Positions 22,422 through 32,344 of a stretch of DNA of 64,000 nucleotides are shown piece by piece. Location of the stretch: assembly GCF_035046485.1 (NCBI RefSeq), contig NC_085138.1, positions 449,043,204-449,107,203 of the forward strand. Direction: 5' to 3'. Both the position numbers and the translations under genes were made by a program. Origin of the DNA: Aedes albopictus. Its lineage: Eukaryota; Arthropoda; Insecta; Diptera; Culicidae. Numbering within the stretch: position 1 is the first letter of the stretch; each line of letters begins with the position of its first letter. The notes under the pieces are model-generated. The model searched no databases. It was given only the letters and a program-made list of their open reading frames with translations, and had not been told where the DNA came from.

Positions 22422-22456
22422 CTGAAGATGACACAATATCCAAGTGTCGAAACGTC
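22422..22456 (+). ncRNA. Second hammerhead-like core motif
   Basis: CTGAAGA (22422-22428), one extra base, a five-pair stem (GACAC at 22430-22434 with GTGTC at 22444-22448), then GAAACG. The geometry matches the site near 21200, including the extra base. I cannot draw a convincing third helix, so activity is doubtful. It may be only the terminal-repeat motif of a Penelope-type element. Confidence 0.35.
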
Positions 22457-22566
22457 GAGCAAATCATAAACCTCGTTTTTCCACATTAAAGATTGCGTAG
22501 CCTTTAAATCTTGTACTTACAAGGAAGGTTATGTCGTTTCTTTTCAAATAAATTTCAATTTCACCT

Positions 22567-22620
22567 AGCTGAAGAACTAGGGTTTTATCTGTATCAACGA
22601 GATTTTCAGCCCTAGGCTAC
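22567..22620 (-). mobile_element. SINE tail fragment
   Basis: Reverse complement reads TAGCCTAGGGCTGAAAATCTCG followed by an ATACAGATAAAA tail, matching the 3' module of the SINE at 16608-16769. Confidence 0.65.
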
Positions 22621-22769
22621 TTTATCTCGATAGCGAAGCCGAAAAAGAAAATGTTGCAATAATATCTTTCCACATTATTGCGTGATCACACATCACAAAA
22701 AAGCAAAGAAGAATACTATGAGATACCGTGTTCTTGAGTATCAGCTGCAGACGGTGCTAACCAAACACA

Positions 22770-23276
22770 TTAGTTCAAATTATCTGTGTACTCAAGCAAG
22801 GATGCTTTTCGACAATCTGCCTCGGATTGAAAGTGCTCGCATACACAGATGATGAGGAGAACGAATCCTTGCTCCGTGAAAAGAGACACCTTCAGAATTT
22901 TCAACCCACTACTGTGGTGACTGAAACAGAAAGCCACAATCTCAATTTCGTCGCTGATTTTTGCGGTCCAGAGAGCACCACTCATCCTCCGTAATTGCCG
23001 GATGGAAGTACGTCCCCAGCGTACTCCTTCTCTTTTTTTGTCTGTATACATCGCTGATTTCAACGGATGTTGCTGGTTGCACCGTTTGCGTTTGGATCGA
23101 GATAGATATACAGATAGAGATGGGGACTGAGTGCGAATTAATCCCTCATGCCGGTTTACACAAAAGCACCGGAACTCTGTATGTGTTTCCCGCGGTACAT
23201 CAACTAGTTGCTTGAAAGGGACCAACAACAGAATGAAAGTGAAAAGACAGTTGAAGATGTAAAAACTCGCTTGCAA
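22770..23276 (-). other. Orphan 168-codon open frame, probably not a gene
   Basis: One of the longest open frames outside the minisatellite. The N-terminus is hydrophobic (FNCLFTFILLLVPF) and could mimic a signal peptide. The rest is low in recognisable structure and includes a basic stretch (SRSKRKR). No promoter, splice site or polyadenylation context supports it, and no family is recognised. Confidence 0.15.
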
Positions 23277-23444
23277 GATAACGGATACGTTTGAGATGAT
23301 GGAAAGTTAGCAGTTCTGGATGGAATGCGATTGAAGGAGACAAACCCGCACCTATCGCCTGTTTGAAAAAGGGTTTCAAGCTGTTGCAAAATAAAGAAGC
23401 AATAATGATATTGATAAGAACAAGCTTTCTATTATATACAGAAT

Positions 23445-23820
23445 CAGTGAATCAAAATTCAACCAACGCGCAACAATAACGACAATGTCGCAACCTGAAT
23501 TTGTTGCGACATTCTACCCAATGCGACATACGTTTGTCCCAACTTGAACAGAATAGGACAGAGATCGTGCACCACGAGTTTAGAGATTTTCAAGCCTTGC
23601 ATTGTGATTTTCGAGCGGTAACTTCATGTCGGCAAACACTGCAGCGCTGCAGAAAATGTATCATCAAAAAGTTTCGATTTTGGGTTAGTAATAATTGATT
23701 ATTCACGAGTTGAAAATCGGGATCATGTCGTTATCTGTTACCAGTTGGGATAAAGATTAATCGCTCCGTCTTCTTTGTTGCTTGTTTTGTGCCTGTTTTG
23801 TCTGACAATTCTCTTCACTG
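23445..23820 (-). mobile_element. hAT-type MITE, CAGTGAA family, copy 1
   Basis: Ends CAGTGAATC and TTCACTG, flanked by the 8-mer TACAGAAT on both sides (23437-23444 and 23821-23828). It is the reverse complement of the element at 41150-41569, with a short deletion relative to it. Shared blocks include GCGCAACAATAACGACA and CAATGCGACATACGTTTG. Non-autonomous. Confidence 0.88.
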
Positions 23821-23828
23821 TACAGAAT

Positions 23829-24648
23829 TATATTGGAAGCTACCTATATCGATTCGAAAACAGCACATTTTGTGCCTGTATTTAACCCTCTTCAAATGTT
23901 AGGCTAGGTAATCCGCGTTCAGCAAGCCTGTCAATATGTTCTCAACATCCTACTAGGGATAAACAGTTCATATGAATGATGTTCGACCAATCTCAATTTT
24001 CCCCGTCCATCACAAAACAACTTCTATCGTCACAAAAAAATGCACCAAAATAAAAAATCTGACAGAACCTGGTAATACTGACCGACCGTTTTTTCAAGCG
24101 CTGTGAATGAAATTTCATGTACAACCAACCCTTACACACTGACTGCACTAGGTTAAAACGATGAAGCATACAAATTAAACTTAAGCCAAGCGAAAAAGCG
24201 CCTCCATGCAAGCCCGAGCGCCGTCGTGGGTCGTTTTTCATCGTTTTCTCGAAAGCAATTAGCGCGGCGGCTGTTGGCTGCAACGAACGAGCTCGACGAA
24301 CGATTCGATAATAACAACCAACGACTGACTGTGTAAAAAACGTCAGTTCCGTCGTGGCTCGGGCATTAACTGTGAATTTGTTGAAATTGTGGATGCCGAT
24401 AAAATTGCCATTACATGGATGAAACTACCATGTAATGAGTGTGTAAATTTTACTGTACAACTCTAGGAAGGAATACTTAGTTGTAGACAGGCCATCGGAA
24501 AAAATAAAAAGCTTGAACAATGATGTGTAGTCAAAAGGAAGAATGTTCAAAAATGATTTATCAAACCTTTGCGGAACAAGCAACCTGTTGAAAAAGCTAA
24601 AGACTCGTGGTGTTTTCACTGAGTTCTAGTTTGATTTTTGTTTTATTT
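23829..24648. other. No gene recognised
   Basis: About 800 bp without a supportable feature. A short hairpin (CATTACATGG with CCATGTAATG) lies near 24410-24440. Confidence 0.4.
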
Positions 24649-24652
24649 AAGG

Positions 24653-24894
24653 ACAGACTTGTTAGAATCCCAAAATGGCCGTCACAATGGCCGACTTTGG
24701 CACCTACTCACGATTTCGAGGGCACAAATCTCTTCGTAAACAAAACCAGCGCACCTGATCTTCTTATTTTAAGCTTGTTACGAGTGAGCAAGAATAGAAT
24801 AATGAAATGCACTGTTGTGTGAAGCTTGCTTCTTGAGAATTGTGCGTTTGAAGTTCTGATGCACTGTTGAAGCGGGATTTCAAGACGTTTGTCC
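24653..24894. mobile_element. TTAA-target MITE, copy 1
   Basis: TTAA (24649-24652 and 24895-24898) brackets termini GGACAGACTTGTTAGAATCC and the inverted GATTTCAAGACGTTTGTCC. Internal blocks CACAAATCTC and GAAGTTCTGATGCACTGTTG recur at 29937-30108 and 55723-55947. TTAA duplication is the known piggyBac target, so a piggyBac-mobilised MITE is inferred. Confidence 0.85.
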
Positions 24895-24898
24895 TTAA

Positions 24899-27600
24899 CT
24901 AGGTATGTAATAACATCTAACACTAGGGCAGTTCAGATTTTCATCATGTTAGAAATTCAAAGCTCCCATATGTTCATTACAATTTCTGGTTCAAAACTAG
25001 AGCCCTGTCAAATTTTCAGCCATTTCGGTGGTGATTTAATGGCGACCCAAAAGAAAAATAGGTTTATATGGGAATTACTATAGACAATTTTCAAAGGAAG
25101 TTCTCCACGCTGTAGCGAATTCACACATTGATGAAGTCATAGGGTCAAAGTCTAATTGACTTTTTCAGATCTCAATGGCGAATGTTGCAAACATCGGTAT
25201 ACGGGTAAAATCCGTTTCATGACGAAAAAGTCATAAAATCATAAAAGATGCCACTTTATGATATAATGACTACCATAACCCATAACACCATTACACCATT
25301 ACGACAGCGACGATTTTCAAAATTATTTATTACCGTTTCTTAAAAAAATCAGTCCCGTTGAAGATCTTCTGCATCAAGACGGAGAGGCTTTTGTTTTGCA
25401 GGCTTAGTTGATACTTTCCAGAAATTATATTTTATCTTAATCATGCCCAATTGAAATCACTGTGGGTCAAAATTTCTTTCACAATTCTTCAAACTTATGT
25501 AATGTTGTGCCATTCTGGAGCAACAAGCGACATGTTATAGGAGCACATTGTATGCGATCTTATTTTTACAGGAAATGAAAAACGTCTGATTCGTGTAATT
25601 TTACTGCATCAGCACAGCACGTCCTCTGTTAGATACATGATTGAGAACTGTGCTGCTTATAGCACCGAATATTGAAGAAAAAGTACAAAAGTTCCATTCG
25701 GGAATCGAACTTTGATCCTCAGAATGTCAGTCTTCGAACTTCTGGCCGCACTGAAAATTCTAAAATTTTTAGGGTAATTTTAGCGGAAATCCATGATGAA
25801 ATTTATAATTTATATATTATAATTTATAATTTCATTTTTAATGGAATATTTTTTGAAAGAATATCTATGTCAGAAATCCTGGACGAATGTTAAGTCGATT
25901 TCTTTTACAGAAAATGTTTGCATAACTTTTTAAATTATCTGAAGATCTATTCAGGTTTTCTCCACGATTTTCTTCTGCAATGTCCTTAAGGAATTTATGG
26001 ATTTGTCAGGAGCACGCGCATATTTAATTCAGAAATAAAATCTGAAGAACTCAACCATACTTTTCTGAAAACAAAACCCGAACCTGGTGCATAATCTACT
26101 CAAAGTTCTTGCAAGATTTTTTTTTTTGAGAATATTTCAGCAGTTCTGAGATACGATTAGAATATGTTGTAGGTTTGGTGAGTGAAATCAAACCCTAGGA
26201 AATCCTTCTCAAATCCGATAGAAATTTCTGAAACTCTTCTAAAAACTTTGAATAATTATTTAAACTACTTTTGTAAATTTCTAGCAAAATTGAACAAGAA
26301 TATTCCTGCAAGTTTTCTAAACATATTCGCGGAGAACGTTTTGACTCTTTATTTTTCAGAGTTTTGAAGATCCTCCAGAGATTTAAGGCGAGCATTTTCT
26401 TCAAGATTTCCGGTTAAATATATTGTGCTATTGCACAAGACTGGCTAATCAAAATAAAAAAAATGTTAACAGTTTTGGTTGAAGTTTGAAATTTCATAAA
26501 CATTCACAAACATCTCACCAGTAGGCATTTATTTAAAGTTGTTATAAGAAAAAATCAAATCTAGATATGTTTCTTGGACTAAGTATTTTTTATCTTGATT
26601 CTCATTTTATTTTCTGACAAATGAGGTTTTATGGAAGCCCCTGAAATGTGGGGACCCGGGGATATGCCCTTTGGCCGTTCCTTAAATTCGACACTGACAA
26701 TGGATCAAATATTTAACCTGCGAATGATCCTAGATAAATTTCGCGAATATAACTAGCAGCGTAAAATGAAATGAGTTTTTATATTATGTCAGAACATGGT
26801 TTTCCGGCGAAAATAATGAGGCCTAGGGCCGAGCCCTCTACAAAATACGCCAGACCCCCCCCCCTTTTTCATAAATATGGAAATTAGACAATATCTGAAA
26901 CTCTCTTAACCACAAACATAGACATTTATTTGACATAATATGTATGTGTTGATGTTGACAGTTATTGGAGATTATTCTAAATTTGTCACACTTTACAAGG
27001 TGTTTATTCAGAATGGTCTAAGTAAATCTCTATGTCATTTTTTTTTGGAAATATGATATAGTCAGATTTACATAAGCAATACTTTGTAAAACCAATTTTT
27101 TAAATATCTGAAAAATCTATATTATAGTTTTCAAAGCAATTCTTTGATGAGTATCCTAAAGAATTTCTGAATTTCCTAGTAGCATTACTGCAAAATATTG
27201 TTAAGTGCTTCCTTGTGGAATTCAAGTATCATATGGAAAAGAATCTGTTAGAATTTGCAATGGAATTCCAGCAGAAGTTTTCAAACCCCTAGAGAAAATA
27301 GATGTCATATAATAAGAAAGGGTCCGTAAAGCTGAAGTGTATGGAAACCCGTCCGATGATTTTTTGAAAATATCTACTTAATGTCTTCCATGACTAACTT
27401 AAGTTCTTTCAGTAATTAATTATTGATTTTGTATATGCTGGATCTCTATTCCTCTAAATACAAAACTTCAGTTGTATCGTTCCAAGTAAATCCTTGCCGG
27501 AATTTACCTATAGACAGTCACAGACTCCCATAATGCATATACTCATCTCAGAACATAATATTATAGAAATGGCAACTGGCGTATTCCCGGAAAAAAACCT
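24899..27600. other. AT-rich stretch, no gene recognised
   Basis: No element end that I can support over about 2.7 kb. A run of ten C bases (26855-26864) is the only compositional oddity. Between 25.9 and 26.4 kb there is faint minisatellite-like text, probably an ancient GGAATTC tract. Frames up to 73 codons are not gene-like. Confidence 0.4.
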
Positions 27601-27830
27601 TGGCAGAACATTTCAAGGTATTCACACAAAAGCCTTGAAAATATCACTGGAGTAAACCCTCAAAGAGTTCTTGTAAAAATTTCTGAAAGAAATCCCCAGA
27701 GAAATTCTTGAAAAAAAAATCTTGGAGGTATTTCCGGAGAATTCTCAAATGATGGAATTCTTGGAAAAATCCTCCTGGACAAACAGCTGGAATGTTTTCA
27801 AAAGGAAATGTCTGGAGGACGTTAACAAGG
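27600..27830. repeat. Degenerate GGAATTC-type tract
   Basis: CTTGGAGGTATTTCCGGAGAATTC and similar variants, more diverged than the tracts at 10.4 or 46 kb. Confidence 0.5.
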
Positions 27831-28014
27831 AATCGTAACTTGCTACTGATTTTCGGGTGTGTGGCTTGTGTCTTGCTAGATCTTATTTCGGGAATTACAT
27901 TTTTCAAACGAAATTTGTGGTTTTGATCATTGGAAGTTTGCTGATACAAGTCTGTTTGTCTCTAAGAAAAATTGTATATTTCAGATGAAATGATATTGAG
28001 TAAAGTTACGTGTA

Positions 28015-29371
28015 CCGTCGATGGGGGTGACAATGGGTCTGGGGGGTGAGATTGGGTCAAAACGGAGAAACATAAAATTTGAAATAGCTTATCAACTATC
28101 GCTAATTTATATTGAAAACTTTATATTATTTCAAAGAGGAGACGTTTTTACACGTCATGATGCAGAAAAAGATGTTTAGCAATAATCGTTTTTTGTTAAT
28201 TTTGTGGCTTAACTTATATGATGAAACTACTAGTAAATCACTCTGTAAAAAATTCTCCTTCGTAATGTTTAACACAAGTACCTAACCATAAATTTTCTTA
28301 TAAGTGGTTAGCTGTAGGTATTACCTGGTTGATGTAATGAAAAAAGTGGGCTGTCATTGCTCTTTTTATTTAAAAACTTAATATTTTCGACCCTATGTCT
28401 AAATATTAAGAATGGGGGTGAGATTGGGTCAAGCAAGTTATCGAGTGCACATAACCTTAACTATAAATTCAACTTGTTATCCAGTCCTCACTTGACGTTA
28501 GAGTGGTGCCATGTTTACCATATTTTCATAAAAGCACGCTTTCTCTCGAAAATATGTTGAGAAGTGTCAAACGAGTGTGTTAATACGTTTAGTGTTTAAA
28601 ATCATTTATAACCATACACCCATGCGTTTGAGCAGCTCCTCTAATCATCAGCTAATCTGTAGTGTACTGCAATATCGTAAGCTTACAAAATAGACTTAAT
28701 AGCGTTCTTCTTCTCCACTGTTCAACATAATACTTGAACGACCCTCTATTTTGAGATGGAGTGATTTACTTTAGCAATATAGAAGAGTTTATAACGGAGG
28801 GTTTGTTTAAACATTGCTTATGCTGTATACTAAAACTATCATGTTTTTTTTTTACAATCAATCTTTCAATGCGCGCCTCCCTCATTGTAATTCCCCCTCC
28901 TCTCATGGAGGTTGAATCTCTAAATAAGGACGATTATGATGGTTAAAAATGGTGATACAGCATACAAACGTTATTTTATCAAATTTCAACCATTTTTTTC
29001 GGTTGTATTAGCTCTTTAATGTGGAATAATCATCTTTTGAAATTACCTAAGTTTTTATTCGTCATGATAACATTGTGTTTTAAGTAGGTTTACTACATAT
29101 GCTCAAAAAAAAAACTTATATTCTCAGATAGGCGATTTCGAATACTTTGACCCATTCTCACCCCCTCTAAGGGGTGAGATTGGGTCAACTTTCAATCATT
29201 TGTAGTTTAGTAAACAATTCATATAACGTGATACTTTCTTGCTAAACTATCATTACCACATAGGAGAGTATACATACCAAATAAAAAGTTATTCCGACTT
29301 CAATTGCATTTGTTATTTAACAAACAATTCTTGACTATCCTTTTTTGACCCATTCTCACCCCCAACGACGG
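28015..29371. mobile_element. 1.36-kb TA-flanked element with repeated GGGGTGAGATTGGGTCA
   Basis: Starts CCGTCGATGGGGGTGACA and ends CACCCCCAACGACGG, with TA outside both ends (28013-28014 and 29372-29373). The motif GGGGTGAGATTGGGTCA or its complement recurs near 28045, 28415, 29149, 29170 and 29345. No coding frame above about 75 codons. Its ends resemble those at 2450 and 40573 (CCGT followed by a GGGGT block), which suggests one larger family. Confidence 0.8.
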
Positions 29372-29485
29372 TATGCTGATTAATAGGAACAATACTAGTG
29401 GATGGTGAAAACAGTAAAACAGGAACGACGCCAAAGACAAATAGTTGACGATGCGAAGACGGCATGTTTTCCAGCTGTAGCAGGT

Positions 29486-29642
29486 AAGGGGCCGTCCATA
29501 AATGGCGTAGCATTTTTTGGCCAATTTTCAACACTCCCCTTCCCATCGTAGCCTATTTTCCCAAACCTACTACATGGCTCGTAGCAATTTCAGTGACTCC
29601 CACTCTCCCTAAAATGATACGTCAATTATGGATGATCTCTAA
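29486..29642. mobile_element. Possible GGGCCGTCCATAAAT-type MITE
   Basis: GGGGCCGTCCATAAATGGCG on the left is faced by a diverged inverted block (GATACGTCAATTATGGATGA) on the right. The ends are degenerate and no clean target duplication is visible. Confidence 0.45.
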
Positions 29643-29936
29643 GGTTTATCACTTACTTTGTTTATCAGTGCGGTACTATACGTAGTCGATTTTTCGAGCT
29701 CTATTTATGCCACGAATTAAACAACAAAAACAAATAGGGTAAGTAAGCATGAGTTGAACCAAATTGCGGCTTTTTGAAGCATCGGGAATGTTGACTGATT
29801 TTTTCATCCACATGAAAATAATTTACTACGGTTAAGTCTCAGGCATAAAGCCACGGTTTACATTTGCACCAAGTTTCATTGAAAAATTCAATTATTTGTC
29901 AATAATGATTTTAATCTTAAGTTGAACCAATTTTCA

Positions 29937-30108
29937 GGTCAAACAGTGCTTCAACAGTGCACCAGAACTTCAGACGCACAAATCTCAAGAAGCAAGCTTC
30001 AAACAACAGTGCATTTTGTTTACGAAGAGATTTGTGCACTCAAAATCGTGAGTGGGTGCCAAAGTCGGCCATTGTGGCGGCTATTTTGGGATTCTAACAA
30101 GTCTGTCC
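29937..30108 (-). mobile_element. TTAA-target MITE, copy 2, left end damaged
   Basis: Right terminus GATTCTAACAAGTCTGTCC followed by TTAA (30109-30112). Internal blocks match copies 1 and 3 in reverse orientation to copy 1. The left terminus is shortened and has no TTAA. Confidence 0.75.
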
Positions 30109-30111
30109 TTA

Positions 30112-30383
30112 ATCTAGATTTGAACTACTGGCGTCAGCACCTCGATCAATTCCCAAAACAGCTAATTTCATGCTAAACAACTAAAACTCTCATGGATCTG
30201 CTAATTCTCATAACTATTATTCATTAGGCAGTGCAATTTCAACTCAGAATATTCGGAATTCTTCAGAAATTCGGAAACTATATTTGGAATTCTCCATCCC
30301 TCAAGAGTAAACAAAGCAGCCACTGGCGCAGTCTGCAGGCCAACACTGGAAGCTCGCTCCCATTCACTAGTTCAAATCTAGAT
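30112..30383. mobile_element. MITE with ATCTAGATTTGAACTA termini
   Basis: Perfect inverted termini at 30112-30127 and 30368-30383, with TA on both sides (30110-30111 and 30384-30385). It abuts the TTAA of the previous element, so two insertions share four bases. A single diverged end (GACTAGTTCAAAGCTAGATCAC) follows near 30776. Confidence 0.72.
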
Positions 30384-30800
30384 TACACATGGTTTAGATT
30401 CTGTAAGTAATAATTACGTAAATTTGATATGTAATATGTTATTACTTATTCCGTAATGTGGAATATTATTCGGCTGGTCGATTCTACGATGAATTTGCTT
30501 TCAACTAACGTATTCACTTACTACGTGTGATACAATGCGTGAGCTGTTCGAGTGCACCGAATATGTGCTTCCTCTGAGAGGGGAATGGGTGAAATCGCAG
30601 CAGTTTTACCATAACTTATTTTCAATGAAAAAGCGCTTCATTCGATGCTTTCAAAGTCATTGCTACCAGGTTATATTACGAAAAGCCATTTATAAACTTT
30701 TTCGGGACAATATTTGCCCAAAAAGTATGTCATTTTAATGAATTTTAAAATGGTTTAAATTAAGATTACAATTTGACTAGTTCAAAGCTAGATCACTCAA

Positions 30801-31212
30801 GTGATCACTCAAGGGGCTCAAAGTTGTCAAAGATTGTATGGGACCAAAAAACGTGAAAATTTGAAAAAAAAAAATCTATTCTACTAAAACCGATGATTTA
30901 AGAACCCAACGGGCCAAAAATGTGCTTAGAATTGCGATATCTCTACTCGTTTCTGAGTTATTGACGAAAAACAACCGAAAAAATCAGCATTTTTGACGAT
31001 TTTTAAGATCCCGAAGGAGACCTACTCTATTTTGCTCAATAACTTAAAAACGAGTGGAGATATCGCAATTCTAAGCACATTTTTGACCCCCGAGAATTTC
31101 CTGAACCCTGAAATCATCGGTTTTAGTAGAATAGCGTATTTTTCATCGAAAAAAATCATGTTTTTTGGTCCCATACGGTTTTTGACAACTTTAGGCCCCT
31201 TGAGGGACCACT
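30801..31212. mobile_element. Foldback MITE
   Basis: Left arm with CTCAAGGGGCTCAAAGTTGTC and ATGGGACCAAAAAACGTG is mirrored on the right by the inverted forms ending near 31212. Inner arms share AATTGCGATATCTC. The loop is about 60 bp near 30965-31030. The 89-codon frame on the right arm is an artefact of the arm. Target duplication not resolved. Confidence 0.75.
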
Positions 31213-31376
31213 TAGTCTTGAGATACGGACTTCAAATTTTGTCACGATCATTTCTTAGCTAAAACGATAATTTTTGAACAACGAACTTAAAACATTTCCA
31301 ACTTTTGTAAAATAAGGGACGACCTTATCATAACCCTGGTTTATCAAGACGAAATTTGATGTCCAATTTTGAAATT

Positions 31377-32340
31377 ATTATATTTATTTTATTTTATTTT
31401 TTATTTTTATTTATTTCATTTACCTTCATCGGGTATAGAGCCTTAATGAAGCCTGGCAGGGAAAAGCCTTTTGAGTTGCCCACATCATACAGCTCACTCA
31501 AATAGGCATAAAAACCCTGCATTTTTTAAACACATATGCACGTCGAAATGTGAACAAAAATACAAAATAAAATGCCTTAAAACTATGATGTTACAAATAA
31601 TGATGTAATTCTATAAAAGCATTACACATAACAAGAAAAAAAATAAACCAAAATGCATAGTTCCCTACACAGTGATTGTCCAGCTTCAGAGTTATCGATG
31701 GCCATCCTGAAGCCTTCGTTTGAACGAGTCGGCAGAAGTGTTGAAGTCGAACAGGTAGTGCACACGGTTGAAGCTGTCAGACATGAACCGAATTAGTTCA
31801 TCCAATCCATAGCCTGAATTTCTTGATTCAAGCATCAGAAATCCACGTTGACGAAGCACTCGCATAGGAGCATAAATGTTGATTCGGCTCAGGATCTCAG
31901 GAGAGTCCAACTCACCTAGAAAAATTTTTGCCGCGAAAACTGCTGGAGCGTTCTTCCTTCTCTTTTCAAGAGTTTCGATGCCGAGCTATCTACAACGGTT
32001 CTCGTACCTTGGAAGATTGATAGGGTATTGGTAGATTACGAAGGGCGTATCTCACGAACTTTCGTTGTATCGCTTCAATCCTAGCAATCCAACTTGACTG
32101 ATAGGGACACCATACTACCACATTCGATTCAAGAATAGATCGAACCAAAGCGCAATACAACGATCGTAAACACAGAGGATCGCGGAATTTGCCAACTATT
32201 TTGAACATGAATCCGGGTTGTCTGTTCGCTCTGACAATTATGTCATTGTAGTGTACTCGGAAGGAGATCGCAGCATCCAGAATTACGCCCAAATCACGCA
32301 CTTCAGTTACACGTGCCAGTGGCTGACCGCCGATTTAGTT
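31377..32340 (-). pseudogene. 5'-truncated non-LTR retrotransposon, reverse transcriptase C-terminus
   Basis: Reading leftwards, frame one (32301-31990) gives VRDLGVILDAAISF, then RDPLCLRSLYCALVRSILES and VVWCPYQSSWIARIEAIQRK, the recognisable C-terminal thumb region of jockey/I-group non-LTR reverse transcriptases. The frame shifts near 32018, crosses a TAG near 31988 and resumes (GIETLEKRRKNAPAVF, then SPEILSRINIYAPMR), ending at 31692. A further stop lies upstream near 32335. A 3' untranslated part follows, and the element ends in an A-rich AATAAAA-type tail at 31377-31424. The catalytic FADD-box part and the endonuclease are absent, so it is dead on arrival. The clade is not decided. Confidence 0.88.
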
Positions 32341-32344
32341 TATT

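Noticed and set aside
22770..23276. 168-codon frame with a hydrophobic N-terminus as a secreted protein
   Set aside because: No family, no gene context, and chance frames of this size are expected in 64 kb on six frames; kept only as a low-confidence feature.
25675..25760. Degenerate SINE with GGGAATCGAAC
   Set aside because: Only a B-box-like string; no A box, body or tail match.
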